From Ruminococcus sp. YRD2003 (lineage in GTDB: Bacteria; Bacillota; Clostridia; Oscillospirales; Ruminococcaceae): a stretch of 64,000 nucleotides of DNA. Location: NCBI GenBank assembly GCA_900109435.1, contig FNZT01000007.1, forward strand, positions 161,197 through 225,196, in the 5' to 3' direction. Positions 27,310 to 36,456 of the stretch are shown here, piece after piece. Below the pieces are notes generated by a model that was not told the origin of the DNA, did not search any database, and saw only the letters and a program-made list of their open reading frames with translations. Positions within the stretch are counted from its first letter, which is position 1. Every line of letters starts with the position of its first letter. A program made the translations under genes and the position numbers.

Positions 27310-27590
27310 GGCACCTACTAAGGGCTGTACCTATACAAAAACAATACGGGACACTTATCCGGGGAAACCTTTCTGAAGAAAGGTTTCCCCAGAACCCCCA
27401 TTTCAAAGACTTTTAGTCAAAATTTTGCCCCTATGGGGGACTCTCATTGAAAAGAAAGACTAACTCTTTTCGTATCAGGAGAGTACCCCATAGGGGCAAA
27501 TTTTAAATTGAAAGTTTTAGGAAGAACCCTTTTTCAAAAGGGTTTCCCTCAATAAATACTCCGTATTGCTTCTGTATGAGTACAGACCAT
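27310..27590. repeat. Near-complete dispersed inverted-repeat element
   Basis: The left half has GGCTGTACCTATAC, the hairpin GGGGAAACCTTTCT / AGAAAGGTTTCCCC and AAAGACTTTTAGTC. The centre has GCCCCTATGGGG facing CCCCATAGGGGC, with GACTCTC / GAGAGT arms. The right half has GAACCCTTTTTCAAAAGGG, AATAAATACTCCGTAT and GAGTACAG. Half copies lie at 5443-5625 and 11218-11345. This copy fills the gap between the dockerin gene and convergent glgP and may also terminate both transcripts. Confidence 0.75.
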
Positions 27591-27604
27591 GCAGGCTTCT
27601 TGTC

Positions 27605-29947
27605 TTACTTGATATTCCAGATATTCTCCGCGTAATCAGCTATAGTTCTGTCAGAACTGAATTTGCCCGCATTGCACATATTCAGCCACTGCTTACGTGC
27701 GAAAGCAGCTCTGTCGCTGTCGTAGTCAGATATGCAGCGCAGCTTCGTCTCTACATAGCTGCGGATATCGCCGAGAAGATAGTAGTGGTCGGGAGCGTGC
27801 CAGCTCGCGCCGTCAAGCAGAGACATATACAGCTCGCGGAAGTCGCCGCTGCCGCCGTCCGACACCGTGCCGTCAATAAGTGACGATACCACGCGCTTTA
27901 TCATCTTGTCCTCCGCAAATACTCTGCGGCTGTCGTACTCGGGGACGATACGTGCGAGGTCCTCAACGCGCGCGCCGAAGATGTAGTTGTTCTCCTCGCC
28001 TGCCTCCTGCACTATCTCGATATTAGCGCCGTCGTAGGTGCCGAGAGTGACTGCTCCGTTGAGCATGAGCTTCATATTGCCCGTGCCGCTCGCCTCAGTG
28101 CCCGCGGTGGATATCTGCTCGGAGACATCAGCCGCCGCTACGAGCTTCTCCGCATAAGAAACATTGTAATTCTGCACGAACACGACCTTGATGAGGTCGC
28201 GGGTATCGGGGTCAGTGGACACGATGCGCCCTATCTCGTTGATATACTTGATTATCGCCTTCGCACGCTTATATCCAGGTGCGGACTTCGCGCCGAATAT
28301 GAAGGTGGTGGGCTTGAAATTCGTGATGCTGCCGTCCTTGATGCCGTAGTATATCCACAGGATAGAGAAGGCGTTGAGAAGCTGGCGCTTGTACTCGTGG
28401 AGGCGCTTTATCTGTATGTCGAACACGGAATTCGGGTCTGTTTCCACGCCCTCGCGCGCCTTGATGTAGTCGGCGAGCTGCTGCTTCTTGGTCTGCTTGA
28501 CCTTGATGAAGCTGTCGAGGACTGAGCTGTCATCTGCGTACTTGCTCAGCTCGCGGAGCTGCGAGAGGTCTGTCAGCCAGCCGTCGCCTATCTTTTCGGT
28601 GATAAGTGACGACAGCTCTTTGTTGCACAGCGCGAGCCAGCGGCGCTGTGTTATGCCGTTCGTCTCGTTGCGGAAGCGCTCAGGGTAAAGGCTGTACCAG
28701 TCTGCGAGTACGGAATCGCGCAGTATCTGCGTGTGTATCTCCGCGACGCCGTTGATGTGGCTCGACGCATAGCAAGCCATATCCGCCATGTGGATGAGCT
28801 CGCCCTTGATTATCTTTATGCGGTTCGTCTTGTCCTTCTGTACGCCGTTTGCGTACATCTCAGCGATGAGCTCTTCATTTATCTGTATGATTATCTCGTA
28901 TATACGCGGGAGCACTTCCTCGACAAGTCCTGTCCACCACTTTTCAAGAGCCTCCTGCATAACGGTGTGGTTGGTGTAGTTGAACACCTTCTTGGCTGTG
29001 GATAGAGCTTTTTCAAACGTCCAGCCCTCGTTGTCGACGAGCTGGCGTATAAGTTCGGGTATCGAGATGACGGGGTGAGTATCATTGAGCTGCACGGAAA
29101 TGTAGTCCGCGAGGTTGTCGAGTGTTCCGAAGCGAGCCTTGTGCTTGCGGAGAATGTCCGTCAGTGACGCACAGCTGAAGAAATACTGCTGCTTCAGACG
29201 AAGCTTCTTGCCCTCGTTGGTGTCGTCGTTGGGATAGAGCACACGCGAGATGTCCTCCGCGTATATCTTCTCTTTCGAGGCTTCAAGGTAGTCCTGCTTG
29301 TTGAAGGTGTCAAAGTCGAACTCCTTGACGGGCTCTGCCTGCCACAGGCGCAGCGTCCCCACGTTCTCGGTGCGGCAGCCGAAAATCGGCATATCATAGG
29401 GCACTGCCTTGACGGTCTGGCCGCTGTATTCTATGAGGAGGGTATCCTCGTCACAGCGGCGTGACCACGGGTCGCCGTATTTCGTCCAGTCGTCGATATC
29501 CTCGCGCTGGAAGCCGTCAACTATAGACTGCTTGAAAAGTCCGTACTTGTAGCGTATACCGTAGCCGTCAAGAGGCAGACCGAGAGTTGCTGCCGAGTCG
29601 AGGAAGCACGCCGCAAGACGTCCGAGACCGCCGTTTCCGAGAGCGGCGTCCTCAATTACTTCGAGGTCGGCAAGATCGAGCCCGAGCTCCTTGAACGCGT
29701 CATTGACCTCGTCGTATATGCCGAGGCAGAGCAGATTATTGAACACCGCACGCCCCACGAGGAACTCCATTGAAAGGTAGGCGGCACGGCGCTTGCTGAG
29801 GTGCTCCTCGCGTGCTACGCTCCACCTGTCAGAATAGAGCTCCATGACCGTCTCGCCGAGCGCGTTGTGGAGCTGCTGGGGCGTCGCGGACTTGATATCC
29901 TTGGGCAGTCTGCCAGTGAATTTTTCCATAAACACTTTCTTATCCAT
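27605..29947 (-). CDS. glgP: Glycogen/maltodextrin phosphorylase
   Basis: Releases glucose-1-phosphate from alpha-1,4-glucans in the cytosol. About 780 residues, close to the family norm. Family features are YLSMEFLVGRAVFNNLL, EDAALGNGGLGRLAACF, the substrate region KRLHEYKRQLLN and the PLP-lysine segment TEASGTGNMKLMLNGA. Two adjacent ATGs exist; the second (29947) is preferred because GGAGG is then six bases upstream. It is the last gene of a malQ-lipoprotein-glgP run on the minus strand, a common pairing for glycogen and maltodextrin breakdown. Confidence 0.96.
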   Translation of the reverse strand: MDKKVFMEKFTGRLPKDIKSATPQQLHNALGETVMELYSDRWSVAREEHLSKRRAAYLSMEFLVGRAVFNNLLCLGIYDEVNDAFKELGLDLADLEVIEDAALGNGGLGRLAACFLDSAATLGLPLDGYGIRYKYGLFKQSIVDGFQREDIDDWTKYGDPWSRRCDEDTLLIEYSGQTVKAVPYDMPIFGCRTENVGTLRLWQAEPVKEFDFDTFNKQDYLEASKEKIYAEDISRVLYPNDDTNEGKKLRLKQQYFFSCASLTDILRKHKARFGTLDNLADYISVQLNDTHPVISIPELIRQLVDNEGWTFEKALSTAKKVFNYTNHTVMQEALEKWWTGLVEEVLPRIYEIIIQINEELIAEMYANGVQKDKTNRIKIIKGELIHMADMACYASSHINGVAEIHTQILRDSVLADWYSLYPERFRNETNGITQRRWLALCNKELSSLITEKIGDGWLTDLSQLRELSKYADDSSVLDSFIKVKQTKKQQLADYIKAREGVETDPNSVFDIQIKRLHEYKRQLLNAFSILWIYYGIKDGSITNFKPTTFIFGAKSAPGYKRAKAIIKYINEIGRIVSTDPDTRDLIKVVFVQNYNVSYAEKLVAAADVSEQISTAGTEASGTGNMKLMLNGAVTLGTYDGANIEIVQEAGEENNYIFGARVEDLARIVPEYDSRRVFAEDKMIKRVVSSLIDGTVSDGGSGDFRELYMSLLDGASWHAPDHYYLLGDIRSYVETKLRCISDYDSDRAAFARKQWLNMCNAGKFSSDRTIADYAENIWNIK

Positions 29948-29996
29948 CATTTTCCTCCATTATTCATTTACTTCTCACGGAAGTCAGTTTTTCTGA

Positions 29997-30875
29997 TCAA
30001 GATACTCTTATCTCTGCGTTTGCGCCTTTCAGATGATCACGGTCGATGCCTATATCGCCGTATGTCACATCTTCAAGTTTGTCATAATCACTCTGCGGCA
30101 GATAGTATACTCCGAGATTGACAGGGCATCCGAAGCCATCAAGATATATGCTGTTCAGACCGTCAAAGGACGTCAGCTCCTCAGGCAGCTCCGTTCCCTC
30201 GGGAAGGAGTATGTCTGCAAAGATCTTGCCCTCCTGCTGGCAGAAGTAAGAAAAGAACTCCTCATACGTCATTTCGGCAGGTGCCTCAAAGGACAGCCAG
30301 GTCTTATACGGAGTCAGTATCCACAGCTTGCCAGCCTGAGTATAGCTGCGGATATAGTCCCTCGTATGATCGAAAAGATCATCCTTGTACAAGGGGAAAG
30401 TATAGTTATCGCTGGTTATCTCATCGCTGTCCTCTGTTCCGAAAGCTAAAAAACGTCTGCCCTCATCATCCTCAAGCGTATAGGTCGTGGGTTTCTTTTC
30501 GGGTATCGGCACGCCGATGAACTCCCACTGAACATCTCTGCATATGAAAGTGAAATCTTTGCCGTACTTTGTACGAAGCTTGTCAAGAGCTGCCTGCTCC
30601 TCAATCGGTACGTTCTCTATGTGAGAGGTATGCAGTTCGCTCTCATATTCTTCTTCGCTGACCGCTGATGTCTCAGTGACAGCTTCGGTAACTGTCTCAG
30701 CGTGAATTGTATTCTCGGCAGCAGTTATTATCAATGCTTCTTTATTTGCAGTTGTTTCGGTTTCGGCATTGACCGTAACTGCTGTTGGCTCTGATTTTTC
30801 AGGTGTTTCAGTATTTTTAGCAGTACAGCCTGTAAGCATGACTGCCGCTGTAAGTGTTAGAATTATTTTTTTCAC
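29997..30875 (-). CDS. Lipoprotein of unknown function between malQ and glgP
   Basis: A 292-residue lipoprotein. GTG start at 30875 overlaps the malQ stop (GTGA), so it is translationally coupled. The signal MKKIILTLTAAVMLTGC has a classic lipobox (Cys about 17). A Thr/Glu-rich spacer (about 20-85) is followed by a folded C-terminal domain (about 90-292) with many aromatic and acidic residues (LWILTPYKTWLSFE, TYEEFFSYFCQQEGK). The family was not recognised. Coupling with malQ and glgP is odd for a surface protein, since those enzymes are cytosolic; it might bind extracellular starch or simply be carried along. Confidence 0.75.
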   Translation of the reverse strand: MKKIILTLTAAVMLTGCTAKNTETPEKSEPTAVTVNAETETTANKEALIITAAENTIHAETVTEAVTETSAVSEEEYESELHTSHIENVPIEEQAALDKLRTKYGKDFTFICRDVQWEFIGVPIPEKKPTTYTLEDDEGRRFLAFGTEDSDEITSDNYTFPLYKDDLFDHTRDYIRSYTQAGKLWILTPYKTWLSFEAPAEMTYEEFFSYFCQQEGKIFADILLPEGTELPEELTSFDGLNSIYLDGFGCPVNLGVYYLPQSDYDKLEDVTYGDIGIDRDHLKGANAEIRVS

Positions 30876-32344
30876 CTGTTATACATCCTATTCAGTTTCT
30901 TTATCTTCTTTGCAAGCTCAGGTGTAAAGTCAGTCTCCTTTGTGCGGAACTGCCAGTTGCCGCCGAGAGTAGAGGGCGTGTTCATACGGTCGCTGCTCGG
31001 GCTGTTGAGGAAGTCCTGCATCTGCGCACACGCCACCATCGCAACACTGCCCCATGCTGCGCGAACGACAGCCATTGGTATCTCGCTCTTCTTTCGCACA
31101 TTGAGGTATCTTTTCGCGAATTTCAGCGACTTCTTGTCAAGCGACTCCACCCAGCCGTTGAGGGTCTCGTTGTCGTGAGTGCCCGTGTACGCGAAGCAGT
31201 TGGTCGTCGTGAAATTGTGCGGGAGATAATCGTTCTCGCCGTCCGAGAATCCGAACTGCAATACCTTCATCCCAGGATAGCCGCATTTATTGAGCATTTC
31301 GTGTACCTCGGGAGTGAGGAAGCCGAGGTCCTCGGCTATGATGTTCAGCCTGCCGAGCTCCTCCTCCGCGAGCCTGAACAGCTCGTGATTGGGGCCCTTT
31401 TTCCATTCGCCGACTGTCGCGTCCTCGCTGCCGTAGGGAATGGTGTAGTAGCTCTCAAAGCCGCGGAAGTGGTCGATGCGCACGATGTCGTAGAGCTCCG
31501 CGGCGGACTTTATTCGTCCTATCCACCATTTATAGCCCGTTTTCCTGTGATAGTCCCAGTCGTAGAGCGGGTTGCCCCACAGCTGTCCCGTCGGTGAAAA
31601 CTCGTCGGGAGGACAGCCTGCCACGCATACGGGACGGCGCTTGCGGTCAAACCAGAAGAGCTTGTGGTCCGCCCACGCCTCGACGCTGTCAAGAGCGCAG
31701 TATATCGGTATATCACCGACTATCTCTATCCCGCTGTCGTTGGCGTATCTTTTCAGCTCCGACCACTGACGCGCGAACTCATACTGCATAAACCTGTAGA
31801 AGCCTATCTCGGTTTTGAGTTCCTTTTTCGCGGCGGTGACTTCCTTGCCTTTATGCATTGCAAGGTCGGGGTCCCAATCGTACCACGCCTTGCCGCCGTT
31901 CTTCGATTTGAGTGCCATGAAGAGCGCGTACTCGTCGAGCCATTCCTTGTTCTCGTCGCAGAAACGCTTGTACTCGGGGAATTTCGACGGCTTGAAGCGA
32001 GAATACGCTATCTTCAGCACCTTGAAGCAGTTCTCGTAGATGAGACTGTAGTCGACCTTGTCAGGCTCGCTCTCCCACGTAAAGCTCGAATACTCATGCT
32101 TTTCGAGCAGTCCGTCGCCCTCAAGCACCTCGAAGTCGATGAAATAGGGGTTGCCCGCGTTCACAGAGAATGACTGGTATGGCGAGTCGCCGTAGCTTGT
32201 CGGCGAGAGCGGAAGTATCTGCCAACATTTCACGCCCGCGCTTTTCAGGAAGTCGACAAAGGCAAAGGCGTGGCGCCCCATTTTGCCGATGCCGTACTCG
32301 GACGGAAGGCTTGATATATGCATTATTATGCAGCTTTTTCTCAT
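30872..32344 (-). CDS. malQ: 4-alpha-glucanotransferase (amylomaltase, GH77)
   Basis: Transfers alpha-1,4-glucan segments between maltodextrins in the cytosol. 490 residues, a normal length. Conserved GH77 regions are LPLSPTSYGDSPYQSFS, the nucleophile segment VRIDHFRGFESYY, the acid/base segment NIIAEDLGFLTPEV and GTHDNETLNGW. It heads the malQ-lipoprotein-glgP run; together with GlgP it turns maltodextrins into glucose and glucose-1-phosphate. The start has a weak upstream site, and another ATG eight codons in is possible but less likely because the family begins RxSGILLHISSLPS. Confidence 0.96.
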   Translation of the reverse strand: MRKSCIIMHISSLPSEYGIGKMGRHAFAFVDFLKSAGVKCWQILPLSPTSYGDSPYQSFSVNAGNPYFIDFEVLEGDGLLEKHEYSSFTWESEPDKVDYSLIYENCFKVLKIAYSRFKPSKFPEYKRFCDENKEWLDEYALFMALKSKNGGKAWYDWDPDLAMHKGKEVTAAKKELKTEIGFYRFMQYEFARQWSELKRYANDSGIEIVGDIPIYCALDSVEAWADHKLFWFDRKRRPVCVAGCPPDEFSPTGQLWGNPLYDWDYHRKTGYKWWIGRIKSAAELYDIVRIDHFRGFESYYTIPYGSEDATVGEWKKGPNHELFRLAEEELGRLNIIAEDLGFLTPEVHEMLNKCGYPGMKVLQFGFSDGENDYLPHNFTTTNCFAYTGTHDNETLNGWVESLDKKSLKFAKRYLNVRKKSEIPMAVVRAAWGSVAMVACAQMQDFLNSPSSDRMNTPSTLGGNWQFRTKETDFTPELAKKIKKLNRMYNR

Positions 32345-32414
32345 ATATTCACTCCTAAATGTATAATGTATAATCAGGGCGCGGCTGCAAATACTATCCG
32401 TAAAGAGGTGTATT

Positions 32415-32792
32415 ATGAAGCTTTCGCGCTATGCTTTTGTGTTTTTAATGGGATTCTTTCTGTATGCTTTTATTGAGGTTGCAGGAAGAGGCTATACTCA
32501 CTGGACAATGTGTATTACGGGCGGGATAGTTCTCGCGGTCATTTATACTCTGAGCAGCAGGCCTGCGACCTCGCTGATACGAACCTGTCTGCTCGGGACT
32601 ATCGCGATAACGGCGATAGAGTTTGCTGTCGGAGTATTCGACAATATCATCATGGGCTGGCAGGTGTGGGATTATTCGGATATCCCGCTGAATGTGCTTG
32701 GGCAGGTCTGTCCCCTGTTCAGTCTGCTGTGGTTCGTGCTGTGCATACCCGCGTATTTTTTATGCCGAAAGATAGCGCGTCAGCTCATGTAG
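32415..32792 (+). CDS. Small CmpB-like membrane protein
   Basis: A 125-residue integral membrane protein with four hydrophobic segments. The segment WDYSDIPLNVLGQVCPLFSL and the preceding TAIEFAVGVFDN match, from memory, the family called ABC_trans_CmpB (putative type IV ABC transporter, PF06541), for which a true transport role is unproven. It has a GAGGTG site. It stands alone, divergent from malQ, and converges with the lipase gene. Confidence 0.7.
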   Translation: MKLSRYAFVFLMGFFLYAFIEVAGRGYTHWTMCITGGIVLAVIYTLSSRPATSLIRTCLLGTIAITAIEFAVGVFDNIIMGWQVWDYSDIPLNVLGQVCPLFSLLWFVLCIPAYFLCRKIARQLM

Positions 32793-32803
32793 GAGCTCCG
32801 CTT

Positions 32804-34123
32804 TTAATACCCTTCTCTCTTCAGCTCCGCGACGAGACCCGTGTAGAACTCGCGGACGTCGTAATCCTCGATATTCTCGCGCATGAGGTCGATGACGTCG
32901 CCGTGGCTGATGCCGCGGATATGTTTCGTGTCCACAAGTCGGAAACGGCCGTGCTTAGCGCTCTCCTCCCATACGAGACCGTCATTGCGTCCGTTGAGCT
33001 TCTTGATGATGAGATAGCTGATGCACAGCGGGAATCCCGCCGACAAAAAGCACTTCATCACCGACATACAGCTCCTGTACGAGACTGCGGGAGAATCAGG
33101 CATCTCCTTGTTCAGCGACTGCATCCGCACGGCGCTGAGGTCGCGCACGCCTGCCATAAAATCGGGACGGCTGTCTCCGAGCCTGCCGAATATCCTGTCA
33201 TACTTTCGGGCAATGCCGTCAGCTATCTTCCCCGGCACCTTCCCGAGCAGAAAATCCACCATGTCACAGCCATTGTGCGGCGTATTTACGGTCGTGAGCG
33301 TCGCCACGTACTTATCCATGCCGAGGCAGCTTATCGCATAGCGCGAGTCGAGCCCGCCCTTTGAGTGAGCAATGATGTTTACCTTCTCTGCGCCCGTCTC
33401 CTCAATGACCTGCATTATAGCGGCTTTCAGCTCCACTGCGCTGTCGTGTACCGAGCGCGCCGACTGCTGATTGCCGTAGTAGACCAATGCGCCGTTGCGT
33501 TTGAGCTCCGCGGGGACTCTGCCCCAGTAGTTGAAAAACTGCCAGTCGCGGAAGAATATACCGTGTACCATGACTATCGGGTACTTCGTCCTGCATATCT
33601 CGTTCTCCGCACGGGATATGTCAAGCTCCGCCTTGTCCGCCTCGAACCAGTATTCGCGGCGCGCCTTTCTGAAGAAGTGGGCGAGCAAAACGAGGTTCAG
33701 CGGGAACAGCCACCAGAAAATGAACAGCAGCAGATAATCAAGCAGTTTCATCTGCTTTGAACCGATAGCTGTCCGCACGACCGCTACTATGAACGTCAGC
33801 AGCACCGCCAGTACAGGCATCACCACCGAGAACGCCTTAGCAACAGCTCCGCACGGTGTGAGGATGATATAGACTGCGATTATCAGCCATTCGCAGAGTA
33901 TCGAGGCTCCCGTCAGCCACGTGAGGCTGAGTCCGCGCCGCAGCGACCTCATACGGAAGCTTTTAAGCGGCGTTTTCTCGCCGCGCAGCAGAATGACAAG
34001 GTAGACTATGCTGATGACGACGGTAAACACCACTCTCGCAGCCACAGGCACGCCCGTGAACGTTGTCCACAAAGGGACAAGATTGTAGAATACAAGCAGT
34101 AAAAAAAGGTCTAAAAATCTCAT
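32804..34123 (-). CDS. Membrane-anchored alpha/beta hydrolase (lipase-like)
   Basis: A 439-residue protein with an N-terminal half of five or six membrane helices (about 1-180) and a C-terminal lipase-type alpha/beta hydrolase domain. The nucleophile elbow is AHSKGGLDSRYA. The oxyanion-type motif VMVHGIFFRDW precedes it by about 70 residues, and TTVNTPHNGCDMVDF follows. The start at 34123 (MRFLDLFLLLV) is preferred over an upstream TTG because that TTG lies inside the terminator of the neighbouring gene; the ribosome binding site is weak. The domain is like triacylglycerol/phospholipid lipases; the real substrate is unknown. Confidence 0.82.
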   Translation of the reverse strand: MRFLDLFLLLVFYNLVPLWTTFTGVPVAARVVFTVVISIVYLVILLRGEKTPLKSFRMRSLRRGLSLTWLTGASILCEWLIIAVYIILTPCGAVAKAFSVVMPVLAVLLTFIVAVVRTAIGSKQMKLLDYLLLFIFWWLFPLNLVLLAHFFRKARREYWFEADKAELDISRAENEICRTKYPIVMVHGIFFRDWQFFNYWGRVPAELKRNGALVYYGNQQSARSVHDSAVELKAAIMQVIEETGAEKVNIIAHSKGGLDSRYAISCLGMDKYVATLTTVNTPHNGCDMVDFLLGKVPGKIADGIARKYDRIFGRLGDSRPDFMAGVRDLSAVRMQSLNKEMPDSPAVSYRSCMSVMKCFLSAGFPLCISYLIIKKLNGRNDGLVWEESAKHGRFRLVDTKHIRGISHGDVIDLMRENIEDYDVREFYTGLVAELKREGY

Positions 34124-34125
34124 AA

Positions 34126-34166
34126 TTATAAAAAGAAAGGACTGCTGCACCTGTGTGCAACAGTCC
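34126..34166 (-). terminator. Terminator of the zinc-ribbon gene
   Basis: Arms GGACTGTTGCAC / GTGCAGCAGTCC with a four-base loop, followed on the minus strand by TTTCTTTTT. Confidence 0.85.
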
Positions 34167-34174
34167 AATTGGTA

Positions 34175-34609
34175 TTAGTAATTCTGGTTAGAATCTGCAT
34201 TAAAGAACTGATTGCTGCTCTCTGTATAATAATCGTTGGGCTCGAGCGACATGAAATCATCGTCCTCCATGTCGGGAAGTCTTGCTCCGCAGCGTCCGCA
34301 GAACTGGAAGCGCTCGTTGACCTCAGCGTCACACTTGGGGCAGATCTTGTAGCCTCTGATGCCGTTGAGCTCGAATCTCATCTTCTTTATTCTTCTGCGT
34401 CTTGTATCAATGTCATCGCAAAGCACCTTGAGGTTAGCGGGATCCTCGTTGGGATTCTTGTAGTATTTCTTACCGATATCGGTAAATATCTCAACGATAC
34501 GCTCCTCCTCGTACAGTATCTTTCTCTTCAGATTATTTGCCTCAGAGATACTTTTGGTCTTATCAGTCAAGCCCTTGCTCGCGTCACCGATCTTATCGAG
34601 AAGACCCAT
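34175..34609 (-). CDS. Zinc-ribbon protein with coiled-coil-like N-terminus
   Basis: A 144-residue cytosolic protein. Residues 1-85 are charged and helical (LKRKILYEEERIVEIFTDIG and RRRRIKKMRFELNGIRGYK). A zinc ribbon follows (about 89-111) with CPKC and CGRCG pairs. The tail is acidic and Asn-rich. An AGGAG lies nine bases before the ATG. No function is assigned; such proteins are common, single-gene units in Clostridia. It has its own terminator. Confidence 0.75.
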   Translation of the reverse strand: MGLLDKIGDASKGLTDKTKSISEANNLKRKILYEEERIVEIFTDIGKKYYKNPNEDPANLKVLCDDIDTRRRRIKKMRFELNGIRGYKICPKCDAEVNERFQFCGRCGARLPDMEDDDFMSLEPNDYYTESSNQFFNADSNQNY

Positions 34610-34820
34610 TGTACATCACTCCTATTGTATTATATGCCGAACGTGCAGCAGCAAGCCTCAGCTCCCACTGCCTCTGCATTTCTATTATACAATTTCTCTA
34701 AAAAAAAGTCAAGGGGTTTCATATTTTTTCTGATTTTGTCTGTTGTTTTACAAAAATAATCTTCAGCAAACAAGCTCATCGCTCAGAAACTCCTTCCGCA
34801 AGGGCTTCTCCTATGTTATA

Positions 34821-34842
34821 AGCAGTGACAAATGTCACTGCT
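34821..34842. promoter_or_regulatory. 22-bp operator-like palindrome
   Basis: AGCAGTGACA and TGTCACTGCT flank an AA centre: ten-base perfect arms. A further half-site AGTGACA lies at about 34845-34851. It sits about 20 bases upstream of the promoter region of the small membrane protein gene at 34911. Confidence 0.6.
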
Positions 34843-34860
34843 GTAGTGACATTTTCAATC

Positions 34861-34889
34861 TTTATACACGCTGCGGATTGGGGTATAAT
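34861..34889 (+). promoter_or_regulatory. Promoter of the small membrane protein gene
   Basis: TATAAT at 34884-34889 with a weak -35 (TTTATA, 34861-34866) 17 bases away; a weak -35 fits an activated or regulated promoter. Confidence 0.55.
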
Positions 34890-34910
34890 ACTTGCAAAGG
34901 GGGAGATATA

Positions 34911-35336
34911 ATGAAAACTACTGTCAACAGGTTTGTCGGATATGCGGGGACTGCTCTCGGTGTGCTGATGTTCCTCACTCTGATACCGTCGGGAGCATCG
35001 CTGATAATCTCGCTCATGACCCGCGAACGCGGCAGCGACACCGTCCCTGCGATAACGTTCTGCTTCGCTGTGTTCTTCTCGGTCCTGACTGTTGCATTGC
35101 AGGGCGCGGATATCGCCCTTCTCGTGCTTTTTCTCACCGTAGGGCGCAAAAAAAGTCTCCTTATGAGCTGTCTTTTCCTGTTCGGAGGGATGCTCGTGAA
35201 TATGCTGTTCGCGGGGACATATATGCTCCTCTCGGATACCCACGTCAGACTGTCGGCAGCCTATTGTCTCGTCATCGGGATGCTCTTTCTCGCCTCGGCG
35301 CTCGCGCTCAGCATCGGAAAAAGCGAAGCAGTATAG
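34911..35336 (+). CDS. Small four-helix membrane protein, unknown family
   Basis: A 141-residue protein that is mostly membrane: four hydrophobic segments at about 12-35, 45-72, 80-103 and 108-132, with short polar ends. The start at 34911 is set by AAAGGGGGAG seven bases upstream. It was not recognised. It has its own regulated-looking promoter with a 22-bp palindrome upstream and a terminator downstream. Confidence 0.75.
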   Translation: MKTTVNRFVGYAGTALGVLMFLTLIPSGASLIISLMTRERGSDTVPAITFCFAVFFSVLTVALQGADIALLVLFLTVGRKKSLLMSCLFLFGGMLVNMLFAGTYMLLSDTHVRLSAAYCLVIGMLFLASALALSIGKSEAV

Positions 35337-35373
35337 AAAAACAGCCCGAGATGTAATATTCTCGGGCTGTTTG
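35337..35373. terminator. Bidirectional terminator
   Basis: Arms ACAGCCCGAG / CTCGGGCTGT between convergent genes, with A-rich and T-rich flanks. Confidence 0.85.
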
Positions 35374-36360
35374 TTACGTTGCTCCATCTTCCGAAGCTGT
35401 TTGCTCTGTCCCCGAATAGTCGCGGAAGCAGATGTTGAGGTCGACTCTGCCGTTTATTCCAGGAACTGTGCCGTCGCTCGAATACTGCCAGATGTCGTAC
35501 TTGTAATAATATGTAGGCTTGTCGCCGTACTCAGCGAGCCAGAAGTCGTAGTCCTTCAGCCGCGGCAGGTCAAGCTTGTGCATCGCGGTGGACTTGTTCT
35601 GATATATCATCGGAGTATATCCTGCCGACCTGACGCGCTCGCAGAACGCGATGCAACAGTCAGCAAGCGTTTCTACGCCGACGTCATCTGTGCGGGCGTG
35701 GTCGTCAAAAATGAGCTCCCAGTCGTATACAACGGGATACTTTATTTCATAGCCCGATATCGCATCAAGAACAGCGTCAGCCTCCTCGATAGCCTCGTCG
35801 GTGGTGGTCGCCTGAGAGAAGAAGTACACTCCCGTGTCGATACCTGCGGCGTGAGCTTTTTCGAGGTTGTCGGTGAAGCTCTCGTCCATGGTGACTACTC
35901 CGCCGCCATAAGTGCGGTATCCTGCGCGTATCATCGCGAAGTCAATACCCGCGCCCTTGACCTTGCCCCAGTCTATCTCGCCCTGATGCTCGGAAATGTC
36001 AACACCCGTGACCGACTTGACCGTATCTCCCTCCATGTAGAAGGAGTAGCCGTTGCGGGTGACTATCTTATCGGTGTCAATGTCGCTGACGGGCACATCG
36101 CTGTATACAGGCACGAACACCTCGCCGAGCGTAGTATCGTGCATGAGTATCTTTTTGCCGTCGAGCTGGTAGTAGGTCTCCTCTTTTTCTATGACCGGAC
36201 GAGTGCGTACCTCGGGGTCCTGCTCGGCAGCCGGTACTGCATCCTTTCCGCCGCGAATGAATATAAAACCGACAAAAACGACTGCCATAAAGAGTATTAT
36301 CATCGCTTCAAGGAGCGCTATGACCTTGAAGAGAGCGCTTTTTCTGTTTGCCGAAGCCAT
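35374..36360 (-). CDS. Membrane-anchored GH25 lysozyme
   Basis: A 328-residue protein. An N-terminal membrane helix (about 10-33, LFKVIALLEAMIILFMAVVF) is followed by a linker (about 35-115) and a GH25 muramidase domain (about 118-325). Catalytic-region motifs are TGVDISEHQGEIDW (first Asp), FAMIRAGYRTYGG, and YPVVYDWELIF carrying the DxE pair. GH25 enzymes cut between MurNAc and GlcNAc in peptidoglycan. No choline-binding or LysM repeats were seen; this is probably a cell-envelope remodelling enzyme rather than a phage lysin. A second GH25 gene lies at 54943-55665. Confidence 0.9.
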   Translation of the reverse strand: MASANRKSALFKVIALLEAMIILFMAVVFVGFIFIRGGKDAVPAAEQDPEVRTRPVIEKEETYYQLDGKKILMHDTTLGEVFVPVYSDVPVSDIDTDKIVTRNGYSFYMEGDTVKSVTGVDISEHQGEIDWGKVKGAGIDFAMIRAGYRTYGGGVVTMDESFTDNLEKAHAAGIDTGVYFFSQATTTDEAIEEADAVLDAISGYEIKYPVVYDWELIFDDHARTDDVGVETLADCCIAFCERVRSAGYTPMIYQNKSTAMHKLDLPRLKDYDFWLAEYGDKPTYYYKYDIWQYSSDGTVPGINGRVDLNICFRDYSGTEQTASEDGAT

Positions 36361-36456
36361 TTTGTCCTCCGTTTTGTTTCTTTTTTTCTATGATACCATA
36401 AAAGTCGGCATTTGTAAACAAAACAGCCGATAATTTGCAATTATTTTGCAGCGGGG

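Noticed and set aside
34743-34910. 56-codon N-terminal extension of the small membrane protein
   Set aside because: It would contain the palindrome and the promoter -10 box; a strong ribosome binding site supports the start at 34911.
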